Origin: Hordeum vulgare subsp. vulgare
Lineage: Eukaryota; Streptophyta; Magnoliopsida; Poales; Poaceae
Length of the DNA stretch: 64,000 nucleotides
Assembly (NCBI RefSeq): GCF_904849725.1
Contig: NC_058519.1
Coordinates: 578,640,676 to 578,704,675, forward strand
Direction of reading: 5' to 3'
Shown here: piece by piece, positions 45,167-56,834 of the stretch
Numbering within the stretch: position 1 is the stretch's first letter
Layout of the letters: each line of letters starts with the position of its first letter
Made by a program: the position numbers and the translations under genes
The notes under the pieces: generated by a model
Seen by the model: only the letters and a program-made list of their open reading frames with translations
Databases searched by the model: none
What the model was told of the DNA's origin: nothing

Positions 45167-46697
45167 GCATTGGTATGGGCAATCCCCTTGGCTTGTGCCA
45201 AGCTTGGGGGAGTTGCCCCGGTATCGTATCACCATCACATCTTTTGCCTTTACCTTTGTTTTAGTTTTCCTTTTCAGTTTTCTTTTTCTCTAGTAGTTTA
45301 AAAGTCTTAGTGTTTTAGTTTTGAGTTTTGCTTTGTGTCACCCCCGATGTATTCTTGCTCGTGAGCCATATAATAAAGAGTATCTTAGTTGAAGGGATTT
45401 GCCTCTTGCCATGATCAATAGAGTGAGAATAGAACAAAAGCATGAAAGATCATGTAATGATCTTATGGGAAGTGATGGCTTCACATACAAAAAGAATGAG
45501 GACTGAAACTTGTTGAGGGTAGGCAAACGTAGACCTTGGTCATTGTTTAATAAGAAGTGATAAGGAAGGAGAGGTTCACATATAAATATATCATCTCTAA
45601 CACCATCTATAATTGTGAACACTCACTAAACTATTACATGCCTAGAAGTAGATGTTGGACAAGGAAGACAATGTAATGAATTTTGTTTGCTTGGCTCTGA
45701 ACAATGTTATATGATTAGAGATCCCTTAGCATGTGACGATTGCTTCCACCTCATAACAGCCAAAACCTCCCGCACCAAGTAGAGATACTACTTGTGCATC
45801 CATAAACCTTCAAACCAGTTTTGCAATGAGTGTCCACCATACCTACCTATGGATTGAATAAGATCCCTCAAGTAAGTTGTCATCGGTGCAAGCAATAAAA
45901 ATTGCTCTCTAATATGTATGATCTATTAGTGTGTGGAAAATAAGCTTTGTACGAACCAGTGATGATGAAGACATAAAAGCGACAGACTGCATAATAAAGT
46001 TCTCTACCACAGGGGGCAATATAAAGTGGCGTTCCTCCGCACTAAGAGGACACGCATCCAAACCTCAAAAGTGCATGACAACCTCTGCTTCCCTCTGCGA
46101 AGGGCCTATCTTGTACTTTTACTTTTTGCCCCTGAAAGAGTCATGGTGATCTTCACCAATTCCTTATTTTGCCTTTGTCTTGGCTACCGTCACATGCTTG
46201 GGAAAGATCTATATTCATATGTCAACTTGGAGGTAGGCATTCATGAATTATTATTGTTGACATTACCCTTGAGGTAAGCAGTTGGGAGGCAATACTATAA
46301 GCCCCTATCTTTCTCCGTGTTTAGGTGAAACTTTGATCTCATGAGTACCATGTGAGTTGTAGCAATTGTAGAGAACGAAAGAATGATTGAGTATGTGGAT
46401 TTGCTTTACAATCTCTTATTTGACTCTTTCTGATGTTGTGATAAATTGCAATTGCTTCAATGACTAAAGGCTATCGGTAGTTACTTCTCGGTAAGGTTCA
46501 TTATCCATGCCTTACTTTGTGAAGGAATTATCACTTTAGCATGAGAGATTATATGTTGGTATTGCTGTTCTGAGCTTGATTATGATGCATGCATGTTCGT
46601 ATCTTGTTTTGTCGACACCTCTCTCCCTAAACATGTGGACATATTTATTGAGCTCGGCTTTCTCTTGAGGACAAGCGAGGTCTAAGCTTGGGGGAGT
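45167..46697 (+). other. 3' untranslated region of W with internal and terminal polypurine tracts
   Basis: Non-coding. AAGCTTGGGGGAG occurs at 45200-45212, just after the 3' ORF, and again at 46684-46696 as the terminal polypurine tract against the LTR. Confidence 0.8.
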
Positions 46698-48210
46698 TGA
46701 TACGTCCATTTTGCATCATGTTTTCATGTTGATATTTATCGCTTCTTTGGCTGTTATTTCACTTCACGGTACAATTCTTATGCCTTTTCTATCTTATTTT
46801 GCAAGGTTTACATGAAGAGGGAGAATACCGGCAACTGGAATTCTGGCATGAAAGTGGAGCAAAGTTGAGATACCTATTCTGCGCAACTCCAAACGCCGTG
46901 AAAATCAACGGGGATTTTTTTCCCAATTTATAAAAAATACTAGGCCAAAGAAGTGCCAGAGGGGCACCAGGGGGTGCCCACAAGCCTGCACGGTGCGGCC
47001 ACCCCCCCAGGCCTCGCCATGGGGGCTTGTGGGCAGCCCACTAGCATCCTCTTTTGCTATATGGAGGGTTTCGTCCAGGAAAAAAACGAGAGGAGCTTTT
47101 TCGGGGTTTCGCCGCCGCCACAGGGCGGAACTTGAGCAGAACCAATCTAGAGCTCCGGCAAGACGATCCTGCGGGGGAAACTTCCCTCCCAGAGGGGGAA
47201 ATCATCGCCATCGTCATCACCAACACTCCTCTCATCAGAGGGGACTCGTCACCATCAACATCTTCATCAGCACCATCTCATCTCCAAACCCTAGTTCATC
47301 ACTTGTAACCAATCTCCGTCTCGTGACTTCGATTGGTACTTGTAAGGTTGCTAGTAGTGTCGATTACTCTTTGTAGTTGATGCTAGTTGGATTACTTGGT
47401 GGAAGAGTTTATGTTCAGATCCTTGATGCTACCCATTACCTCTCTGATCATGAATATGATTATGCTTTATGAGTAGTTACTTTTGTTCCTGAGGACATGG
47501 GATAAGTCATGCTAATAATAGTCATGTGAATTTGGTATTCGTTCGGTATTTTGATGTGTTGTATGTTGTTTTTCCTCTAGTGGTGTTATGTGAATGTCGA
47601 CTACATAACACTTCACCATTATTTGGTCCTAGAGGAAGGCATTGGGAAGTAGTAAGTAGATGATGGGTTGCTAGAGTGACAGAAGCTTAAACCCTAGTTT
47701 ATGCGTTGCTTCGTAAGGGGCTGATTTGGATCCACTAGTTTAATGCTATGGTTAGGCTTTGTCTTAATTCTTCTTTCGTAGTTGCGGATGCTTGCGAGAG
47801 GGGTTAATCATAAGTGGGATGCTTGTGCAAGTAAGGGCAGTACCCAAGCGCCGGTCCACCCACATATCAAACTATCAAAGTAACGAACGCGAATCATATG
47901 AACATGATGAAACTAGCATGACCGAAATTCCCGTGTGTCCTCGGGAGCGTTTTTCCTCCTATAAGACTTTGTCCAGGCTTGTCCCTTGCTACAAAAGGGA
48001 TTGGGCCATTTTGCTGCACCGTTGCTACTTTTGTTACTTGTTGCTCGCTACGAATCATCTCACCACACAATCACTTGTTACAGACAATTTCAGTGCTTGC
48101 AGATATTTCCTTGCTGAAACCACTTGTCAGATCCTTTTGCTCCTCGTTGGGTTCGACACTCTTACTTATCGAAAGGACTACGATTGTTCCCGTATACTTG
48201 TGGGTCATCA
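46698..48210 (+). repeat. 3' LTR of element W
   Basis: 1513 bp, from TGATACGTCCATTTTGC to GGGTCATCA. It is nearly the same as the 5' LTR with scattered substitutions, including in the hairpin loop (about 46981-47010). Confidence 0.9.
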
Positions 48211-48215
48211 ACCGT

Positions 48216-49444
48216 CCAGACCAACATCAATCCTGGGGGAGTTTTGTTTGCAATTATCTTTTTGATTTGAGCATGGAACTGGGGATTCCAATTACCGGCC
48301 CCTTTCTCGTGAATGATAGTGAATAAACACATATCGAGGATAAAACGCCTAGCATGGAAGATACTGATAGCCCCCTATCACCACATGAGCGGTTCGGGCA
48401 TGCAAAACAGATTATTTCTTGAAGGTTTAGAGAGTGGCACATGCAAATTTACTTGGAACGAGAGGTAGATACCGCATATAGGTAGGTATGGTGGACTCAT
48501 ATGGAACAACTTTGGGTTTATGGAAGTGGATGCACAAGCAGTATTCCCTCTTAGTACAAGTGAAGGCTAGCAAAAGACTGGGAAGTGACCAACTAGAGAG
48601 CGACAACAGTCATCAAAATGCATTGAGATTAACTAACATTGAGTGCAAGCATGAGTAGAATATAAATCAGCAGGAACATAAATATCATAGAGGCTATGTT
48701 GATTTTGTTTCAACTACATGCGTGAACATGTGCCAAGTCAAGCAACTTGAATCATTCAAAGGAGGATACCATCCTATCATACTACATCATAGTCATCTCA
48801 AAATTCATGTTGGCATCCAAGGAAAACCATTATAAGCCCCTAGCTAATTAAGCATGGCATCAGAAACTATGATCTCTAAGTTGTCATTGCAAACATGTTT
48901 CTCTCACAACAAGGCTGAACTAGGAACAGTGAGCTAGTCATATTTACAAAAACAAAATAGATCGAGTTCATACCAGCTTTTCCAGGCTCAATCACTTCAT
49001 CATATATCGTCATTATTGCCTTTCACTTGCACGACCGAACGATGTGAAAAATAATAAGAGTGCTTGTGCATTGGACTAAAGCTGGAATCTGCAGGCAAAC
49101 ACAAAGGAGAAGACAAAGTACTATGGCTCTTTGACAGCTAAACAGGTATGCATGCGAGAGCCACTAAACATTATAACCATTATCTTCTACCTTGACCCAA
49201 AGAGAAAGAAAACTATTTACACGAGAAAGCTCCCAACAAGAAAAATAAGAAAAAGAAAATATTTTTGGGTTTTCTCAAACTAGACACACACACGAAAAGA
49301 AAAAGAGAAAAATAAAATAAACTAGCATGGATGATACAGTGGCAAAGTGTGAACACCGACGAACAAAGTGAAAGCATAAGCAAGAATGTAAAGTCGGTGA
49401 GAAGCACGTACTCCCCCAAGCTTAGGCTTTTGGCCTAAGTTGGT
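48216..49444 (-). other. 3' untranslated region of E, proximal part
   Basis: Continuation of 37967 across element W. It holds the internal polypurine-like site (AAGCTTGGGGGAG on the minus strand, 49423-49411) just after the 3' ORF. Non-coding. Confidence 0.75.
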
Positions 49445-50515
49445 CTACTCCCAAGGAGGGAAATAACCAGCTCCGGGGTACTCCGGAGTGGACTGAGGAT
49501 GCCACTGCTGTGTGAGCTCCTCTCGCTCCCACTGATAAATTGGCGTCTGGTACTCGACTGGTGGTTCGGGCACGGGCACCTGTGGTTGGGCTAAGCCCCA
49601 ATATGCGTAGATGTCCGAGGGCATATTAATGTACCTGCGTGCATGAAGATTGAACAAAGAAGGAGCAGGCAAAGTAATAGTCTCACGAGTACCCTGACTA
49701 AATACCGGGTTATAAATCATCCTTCTATTTATATCTCTATCAAGAAAGTCATGGCGGACCATGCTATCATAATCTAGATATCTCTCAGGAAGAAGGATCT
49801 CTTCTTCCTCGTCTAGTCTAATAGGTATCTCAAAGTGTCTGACAAGATGGGTAGCATAGATACCTCCATAGACAACACCTTTAGAACGGTTCATGTTCAA
49901 CCGTTGAGCTACTATAGCGCCCAAGCTATAAGTTTTATCGTTATAAAGGGCTTAGCGCAACACCGCAAGATCTGGGGAGCTAAGGGACCCAACTTTCCCA
50001 TGGCCAATCAAACATTTTCCCACGAATAGTGAGAAGTACCGAAGCACGGGAAAATGTATGCTAGCAGCTCTAGCGCAAGACACTCCTCTCTCCTCTCCTA
50101 CATCAATTGTATCGATGAAAGCCTCCAAGGCCCGTGGACGAGGTTCATGAATATCCCCAACAAAAGGCAATTTGCAAACATTGCAAAAATCCTGGAGCGA
50201 CATGCGTTGGGGAATATCATATAATTTGAACTCAACCATAGGAGGATTCTTCCTCGGATAGAAGTTAAAGCTTTGTACGAAGATATTAGTGAGGGGGAGG
50301 TATTGCAGACACTTATCTTCAATGAAGGCGGTAAGGCATGCGTTCTCCACCAAGTGATAAAAATCCTCGTAAAGTCCGGCGGCGCGTAAGAACACATTGC
50401 TTGGCCATTCGCACGCCCGAACTTATGCAACTCGAGGGACCGGATACTTGGGCTTCTTCTCACTTCCATCATCCTTGGGGTCACGTCTTGAAGAGCCTCT
50501 TAAGTACCTCCTCAT
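49445..50515 (-). pseudogene. Extra 3' ORF of E, 357 codons (two stops)
   Basis: Homologue of the 27788-28858 ORF of C, with the same length to the codon. Start ATG at 50515-50513, end at 49445. Stops: TAA at 50425-50423, where C has GAA, and TAA at 49954-49952. At the position of C's TGA, E reads GGA (Gly). Conserved motifs are FYPRKNPP, FKLYDIP, SLQDFCNVCKLP and LPERYLDYD. Damage in the two copies is independent, so their common ancestor coded for the whole protein. Confidence 0.75.
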
Positions 50516-51294
50516 CTTTTCCTTTTCCTATCTCTGAAAATTTCTGAAATATTTAGTGATTCTAACTAAAAGTGAATAAGGCTCAAGTAAACTCGTAGCA
50601 ACTACTCCCACAAGTGCCTAGAGGCCATATTATGCATCAAAACTACTTGGGACCAGCTAAAATTAGCATGCAAAGCTCAAGAACAGGGTCACCAAGGTAG
50701 CAAAAATACGCGAAGTATGAGGCACTAGAGAAAAAACAATCTGGACCAATGGAGGAGTCACTTACCAAGGAGTAATTTCCCCAAAACAGATCGGAGAATG
50801 GTGCTTTGAGCAAGGAGACCGAAAATTCCAGCAAGAGGAGCAAGAACACGGGTTTGAGCTGCGAAATGATTTTTTCTGGAGGTAGGAGAAGCAGAGGGGG
50901 TGCACATGGGCCCCACAAGCCAGGTAGGCGTGTCCAGGGGGTGCCAGCGCCTCCAGGGCTTGTGGCCCACTGGTGCAACCCCCAGACTAGCTCTTCGTCC
51001 CACTATTTTTCAAAAATTCCAGAAAAAATCATACTTGATTTTCAGGACGTTCAGAGAACTTTTATTTTCGGGGTATTTTTCCACGGGATGCTAAAACAGA
51101 AAATAGGGAAAACTAAACTAAATCTATCATTTTTCTTCTAAGCAACCGAAGGTGAAGGCTTGGAACAGAGGTTTGTGACTCCTCGATTCATCTATCTCAT
51201 GGTCATCGAAAGAAATCCGTCAATGAGGTTGATAAAGTCTCCTTGACAAACCTTTTCGAATCGCAAAAGAGAACCGAGAATTTTCGAACAGTCA
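50516..51294 (-). promoter_or_regulatory. Spacer before the 3' ORF of E with inverted repeat and possible intron
   Basis: Counterpart of 26988-27787 in C. The inverted repeat GGGCCCCACAAGCC (50908-50921) against GGGCTTGTGGCCCAC (50957-50970) and the splice donor GTAAGT (minus strand, 50765-50760) are conserved, as are the TTTCAG and TTAG acceptor-like sites. No pol remnant is visible. Confidence 0.5.
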
Positions 51295-53840
51295 CTAGGT
51301 TACCTCAATGGGGATGTGAATCTCCCCAGCAAGCAAATCATACTTCATCTTAACAGGAGGAATAGGGCATTCAAAGCTCCCAATAAGAATCGATGATGTT
51401 TTTTCGATAGCATTGATGCAATGTACTCGATATTTTTTCTTCGGAAAGTGCACCTTATGCTCATTACCATTGACATGGAAAGTGACATTGCCTTTGTTGC
51501 AATCTATAACAGCCCCTGCAGTGTTTAAAAAGGGTCTTCCGAGGATGACCGCCATGGCATCGTCCTCGGGGATATCCAAGATAACAAAGTACGTTAAGAT
51601 ATTAACATTAGCAACCACAACAAGCACATCCTCGCAAATGCCGATAGGGAAAGAAGTTGATTTGTCGGCCATTTGCAAAGAGATTTCAGTGGGTGTCAAC
51701 TTATCTAGTTCAAGTCTACGATAAAGAGAAAGAGGCATAACACTAACACCGGCTCCAAGATCGCATAAAGCAGTTCTAACATAATTGCCTTTAATGGAGC
51801 AAGGTATAGTGGGCACTCCGGGATCACCTAGTTTCATAGGAGTTCCACCCTTGAAGGTGTAATTGGCGAGCATGGTGGAAATCTCAACCTCAGGTATCCT
51901 CCTCTTATTAGTAACAACATCCTTCATGTACTTGGCATAGGGAGACATTTTGAGCATATCTGTCAAACACATTTGCAGAAAGACATGTCTAATCATTTCA
52001 ACAAATCGCTCAAAATCCTCATCATCCTTTTTCTTGGATGGTTTGGGAGGAAAGGGCATGGGTTTCTGAACCCATGGTTCCCTTTCTTACCATGCTTCCT
52101 AGCAGCGAAGTTGTTCTTATCGTATCTCCTATTGTTAGGTTGTGCGTTATCAAGACCAACTGGTTCAATCTCCACATCCTTATCATTTCTAGGTTGAGCA
52201 TCAACATGAACATCAGTATTGATATTATCATTAGGCTCATGTTCATCACCAGATTGTGTTTCGGCATCAGAGACAGGGACATCGTTTGGACACTCAGGTG
52301 TAACAGCAACATGGCTGCTAGCGTGTAGGTTCCTATCATATTTCTTTTTCTTTCTAGGGTGACTAGGTGCATCAGTGCTAACTCCTTGAGAATCTTGTTC
52401 AATTCTCTTAGGATGACCCTCAGGATACAAAGGTTCCTCGGTCATTCTACCGCCTCTAGTGACGACTCTGACAGAATTGTCATTCAACTCATTGAGCAAG
52501 TCATTCTGAGCTTTAAGTACTTGTTCTACTTGAGTAGTAACCATAGAGGCATGTTTACTCAAAAGCTTAAGATCATTGACATTTCTGTCCACACAAGCAC
52601 TTAAATGACTAAGCATACGAGCATTATGTTCCAATTGTCTGCGAACATAATCATTGAAACTTTGTTGTTTGACAACAAAGTTATCAAATTCATCCAAGCA
52701 TAAGCTAGTAGGTTTATCAAAAGGAATATCACTCTCATTGAATCTACGAAGAGAATTTACCTCTACTACCTGTATCGGGTTATCAAGACCATAGATCTCT
52801 TTGATAGGTGGTAGATTTTTGACATCTTCAGATTTAATGCCTTTCTCTCGCATAGATTTCTTAGCTTCTTGCATATCTTCATGACTGAGGAATATAATAC
52901 CTCTTTTCTTCGGAGTTGGCTTAGGAGGTGGTTCGAGAATAGTCCAAGCATTCTCATTGCACAAGATATTATTCAATAGGATCTCAGCTTGTTCTATAGT
53001 TCATTCCCTAAAAACACAACCAGCACAACTATCTAGGTGGTCCTTAGAAGCATCGGTAAGTCCATTATAGAAGATATCAAGTATTTCATTCTTTTCAAGA
53101 GGGTGATCAGGCAAAGCATTCAGCAGCTGGACGAGCCTCCCCCAAGCTTGTGGGAGACTCTTCTTCAACTTGTGCAAAGTTGTATATTTCCTGCAAGGCA
53201 GCTTGCTTCTTATGGGAGGGAAATATTTTTCAGAGAAGTAGTAGACCATATCGTGGGGACTACGCACGCAACCATGAGCAAGAGAAGTGAACCAGGTCTT
53301 AGCATCATCCTTTAGCGAGAAAGGAAACAGCTTGAGGATATAGTAGTGGCGGATCTTTTCCTCACTAGTGAATATGGTGGCTATATCATGCAGTTTGGTA
53401 AGATGGGCTACAACCGTTTCAGACTCATAACGGCGAAAAGGATCATATTCGACCAGAGTGATTAACTCAGGGTCGACAGAGAACTCATAATCCTTATCGG
53501 TCACAAAGATAGGCGAAGTAGCAAACTTCGGGTCGTATTTCATCCTAGCGTTCAGAGATTTTTCTTTCCACTTGCGCAGTAATTTCTCAACATCATAGTT
53601 ATCCTTACACACAAGAAAATCCTCAGCTATCTCTCCCTCCATAACATAACGCTCAGGCATATCAGGCAAAATAGCAGGTTCTACTTCAATAGTATCAGCA
53701 GTTTCAGAAGTATCATCACATCTAGCAGCAACACTAGCAATTTGTGCATCAAGGAATGCACCTAGTGGCAAAGCAGTATCAAGCATAGCATCATCACAAG
53801 CATCATGGACAGCAGAAGTAGCATCATCAAGCACAGGCGA
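51295..53840 (-). pseudogene. Gag-protease of E, N-terminus cut by element G
   Basis: Homologue of gag-protease in C. It begins inside the acidic N-terminal region (VLDDATSA) at the junction with G at 53841, and has a stop TGA at 53000-52998 (C has CGA), a one-base deletion near 52085-52095 in an A-rich run that shifts frame, and an intact protease part with DLGAGVS and AVILGRPFLN, ending at 51295. It has a single DAMLD unit where C has four. The uninterrupted join between NYTFK and GGTP shows the site where Copia D entered C. Confidence 0.88.
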
Positions 53841-54394
53841 TGTCGTGGGTATAAGCCTGACAGTAGATGTGTGGGGTACGAATGAGATGGGCAGAGTCCT
53901 AGCTACGGCGAGGTTGTATGAGTTCAGGCCCCTCTACGGTGGAGGTAATAGCCCTACGTCTCAGTGCTCTTGGAGCTGGTTATCGAGTGTAATATGGAGT
54001 ACAATGTTTTTCTAACTCTTTTACCAGTAGGGGAGGGCGGCTTATATTGAGTGCGCTGCCCTCCACAACGGTTCTGATTCAAGGGTGGAGTAGTGGCGAT
54101 TGAATGCATGCGTTTCAGGTAATGTATGCTATAAATGCTAGTTAATGAAGCCGGAAACGTACGGCAGTTTCCCTCCAGGGAGGTTATGAGGCACCGAGTG
54201 TATCCAGCGGTAGGTCCGGTGTTCTCCGAGTCTTAGTCTCCGACTGGATGATTCTGGGCCCAGTACCGACTGGATGATGGGGACACCTTAATACAGTCGG
54301 GCATACTTAAGGTCCTGTCCCTTGCGTGGGGTAGTCCTTGGGTAGGACCTGTAGGACAGGTCTATGACCCTACCCTAGGACTATGACCCCATCA
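53841..54394 (-). repeat. 3' LTR of element G
   Basis: On the minus strand it starts TGATGGGGTCATAG at 54394, behind a purine-rich 'cattcagggactaa', and ends CCCACGACA at 53841; 554 bp. No primer site lies beyond 53841, which is gag of E, so it is a 3' LTR. The start is less certain than the end. Confidence 0.6.
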
Positions 54395-54916
54395 TTAGTC
54401 CCTGAATGGATCGGGGTTGAAACGTCAAAGCAGTGCTCGATGCTCAGATCCGACTGGACTAGGTTCGGCTTGGGTGTTGCTTGCCTCTATCCATTCTATC
54501 TCTCTTGGCCGATGATCCGAGTGAATGCGTTTTGCAGAACGGACTGTCGGGAACCGAGTGCCTTCGCGACATCTTTTGACACGACCGGTCAACTGACAGC
54601 GGCGGATTTTCCGGGATCTCAAATTTCGGGTTCCGCGCGCTTAGCGGGGGCGACGTCAGCGCGCTCGAGTAGCGCCTGACTCCTCGATCCTCGCGCCTTC
54701 AACTCTTCTGCCGATATCGCCGCGGCTGGTTGGGCGGATAAGATTTCGGGCCCGCTCGCCAGCGACCCAGTCGGTGTTCTATTTAACTCCGGCCGACGAG
54801 ACCCTTCGGTTACGCTCGCCGAATCCTCTGCTCTCGCTTGCTCCGTCTTCTTCACCGCCTCTTGCGCTCATACACCTTTTCCTTCCCATCCTTCTCGAAA
54901 GCTCGCCATCGCCGCC
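54395..54916 (+). promoter_or_regulatory. Putative promoter and leader of the antisense ORF of G
   Basis: A GC-rich stretch with a TATA-like CTATTTAACTCC at about 54780-54791, about 130 bases before an ATG in a strong plant context (GCCGCCATGACC, ATG at 54917). It is read on the plus strand, opposite to the element itself. Confidence 0.5.
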
Positions 54917-55057
54917 ATGACCAAGGGCCAGACCAGCAAGATGGAGGCAAGGAAGAAGAAGGGCAAGGCGACGGCTGCTCAGCGGCGGCAGCGGCCATTG
55001 CCAGCGGGATGGATCCAGGGAGATTTTCTCCCCTCCACAGTGACGGAGGGGGACCTG
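54917..55057 (+). pseudogene. Antisense ORF of G (putative gypsy-type transposon family), exon part before Copia F
   Basis: 47 codons from ATG 54917. A lysine/arginine-rich start (MEARKKKGK, QRRQR) leads into PAGWIQGDFLPSTVTEGDL. Copia F splits the frame at this point, and the sequence resumes in frame with LELVEHGQL at 63629. The W-x-x-GDF-x-PS and E-x-DL patterns recall the plant 'putative gypsy type transposon' family (Pfam Transposase_28), found as an extra ORF of Tat elements. Its role is unknown. Confidence 0.7.
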
Positions 55058-56834
55058 TGTTGGAAATATGCCCTAGAGGCAATAATAAATTAGTTATTAT
55101 TATATTTCTTTGTTCATGATAATCTTTTATTATCCATGCTATAATTGTATTGATTGGAAACACAATACTTGTGTGGATACATAGACAAAACACTGTCCCT
55201 AGTAAGCCTCTAGTTGACTGGCTCGTTGATCAAAGATGGTCAAGGTTTCCTGGCCATAGGCAAGTGTTGTCACTTGATAACGGGATCACATCATTAGGAG
55301 AATCATGTGATGGACTAGACCCAAACTAATAGACGTAGCATGTTGATCGTGTCATTTTGTTGCTAGTGTTTTCTCCGTGTCAAGTATTTGTTCCTATGAC
55401 CATGAGATCATATAACTCACGGACACCGGAGGAATGCTTTGTGTGTATCAAACATCGCAACGTAACTGGGTGACTATAAAGATGCTCTACAGGTATCTCC
55501 GAAGGTGTTCGTTGAGTTAGTATGGATCAAGACTGGGATTTTTCACTCCGTGTGACGGAGAGGTATCTCGGGGCCCACTCGGTAATACAACATCACACAC
55601 AAGCCTTGCAAGCGATGTGACTTAGTGTAAGTTACGAGATCTTGTATTACGGAACGAGTAAAGAGACTTGCCGGTAAACGAGATTTAAATAGGTATATGG
55701 ATACTGACGATCGAATCTCGGGCAAGTAACATACCGAAGGACAAAGGGAATGACATACGGGATTATATGAATCCTTGGCACTGAGGTTCAAACGATAAGA
55801 TCTCCGTAGAATATGTAGGATCCAATATGGGCATCCAGGTCCCGCTATTGGATATTGACCGAGGAGTCTCTCGGGTCATGTCTACATAGTTCTCGAACCC
55901 GCAGGGTCTGCACACTTAAGGTTCGACGTTGTTTTATGCGTATTTGAGTTATATGGTTGGTTACCGAATGTTGTTCGGAGTCCTGGATGAGATCACGGAC
56001 GTCACGAGGGTTTCCGGAATAGTCCGGAAACGAAGATTGATATATAGGATGACCTCATTTGATTACCGAAAGGTTTTCGGAGTTACCGGGAATGTACCGG
56101 GAATGACGAAAGGGTTCCGGGAGTTCACCGGGGGGGGGGCAACCCACCCCGGGGAAGCCCATAGGCCTTGAGGGTGGCACACCAGCCCTTAGTGGGCTGG
56201 TGGGACAGCCCAAAAGGGCTCTACGCGCCAAGAAGAGAAAATCAAGAGAAAAGAAAAAAAAGGAGGAGGTGGGAAGGAAGGGGGACTCCCTCCCACCAAA
56301 CTAAGTCCAACTCGGTTTGGGGGGGGGAGTCCTCCCCCCTTGGACTCGGGCGACCCCCACCTATATATACGGAGGTTTTAGGGCTGATTTGAGACGACTT
56401 TTCCACGGCAGCCCGACCACATACCTCCACGGTTTTTCCTCTAGATCGCGTTTCTGCGGAGCTCGGGCGGAGCCCTGCTGAGACAAGGTCATCACCAACC
56501 TCCGGAGCGCCGTCACGCTGCCGGAGAACTCTTCTACCTCTCCGTCTCTCTTGCTGGATTAAGAAGGCCGAGATCATCGTCGAGCTGTACGTGTGCTGAA
56601 CGCGGAGGTGCCGTCCGTTCGGTACTAGATCGTGGGACTGATCGCGGGATTGTTCGCGGGGCGGATCGAGGGACGTGAGGACGTTCCACTACATCAACCG
56701 CGTTCACTAACGCTTCTGCTGTATGATCTACTAGGGTACGTAGATCACTCATCCCCTCTCGTAGATGGGCATCACCATGATAGGTCTTCGTGCGCGTAGG
56801 AATTTTTTTGTTTCCCATGCGAAGTTCCCCAACA
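55058..56834 (+). repeat. 5' LTR of Copia F
   Basis: From TGTTGGAAATATGCC to GTTCCCCAACA. It has the TATA box CTATATATAC at 56361-56370. Directly before the TATA box it lacks about 39 bases that are present in the 3' LTR (63107-63145) and in both LTRs of D, including the hairpin CTTGGGGCT...GAGCCCCAAG. Confidence 0.9.

Larger units (their letters stand above)
37968..48210 (+). mobile_element. Gypsy element W (Athila-type, WHAM-like), complete, nested in E
   Basis: 10,243 bp with a perfect TSD, accgt, at 37963-37967 and 48211-48215. LTRs are 1510 and 1513 bp. Order: LTR, tRNA-Asp-type primer site, gag-protease, reverse transcriptase, RNase H, integrase, separate 3' ORF, 1.5-kb 3' untranslated region, polypurine tract, LTR. 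The order with integrase last defines Gypsy. The pol region has several stops and frameshifts, so it is no longer autonomous. The family name is tentative. Confidence 0.93.
35811..53840 (-). mobile_element. Gypsy element E, same family as C, minus strand, 5' end outside window
   Basis: Read right to left: gag-protease, spacer, 3' ORF, 3' untranslated region, polypurine tract, 3' LTR. It is interrupted by element W (37968-48210, with accgt duplicated) and cut at gag by element G at 53841. The 5' LTR and primer site are not in the window. It inserted into H; the probable left TSD is tgctg (35806-35810). As in C, there is no reverse transcriptase or integrase. Confidence 0.88.
53841..55057 (-). 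mobile_element. Tat-like Gypsy element G, minus strand: 3' LTR and adjoining region
   Basis: Element G enters the gag of E at 53840/53841 (left TSD probably ggcga, 53836-53840). Its right part is beyond Copia F (63629-64000) and the window end. The LTR reads TG...CA on the minus strand, and the antisense ORF next to it is typical of Tat-lineage elements (RIRE2, Grande type), where an ORF of this family lies antisense between pol and the 3' LTR. The lineage call rests mainly on that ORF. Confidence 0.7.

Noticed and set aside
53841..54916. Reading 53841-54916 as a plus-strand 5' LTR with the ORF downstream in sense
   Set aside because: No primer site lies between LTR and ORF. The TG...CA limits and the purine-rich tract fit a minus-strand 3' LTR better. 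This should be revisited if the DNA to the right shows otherwise.
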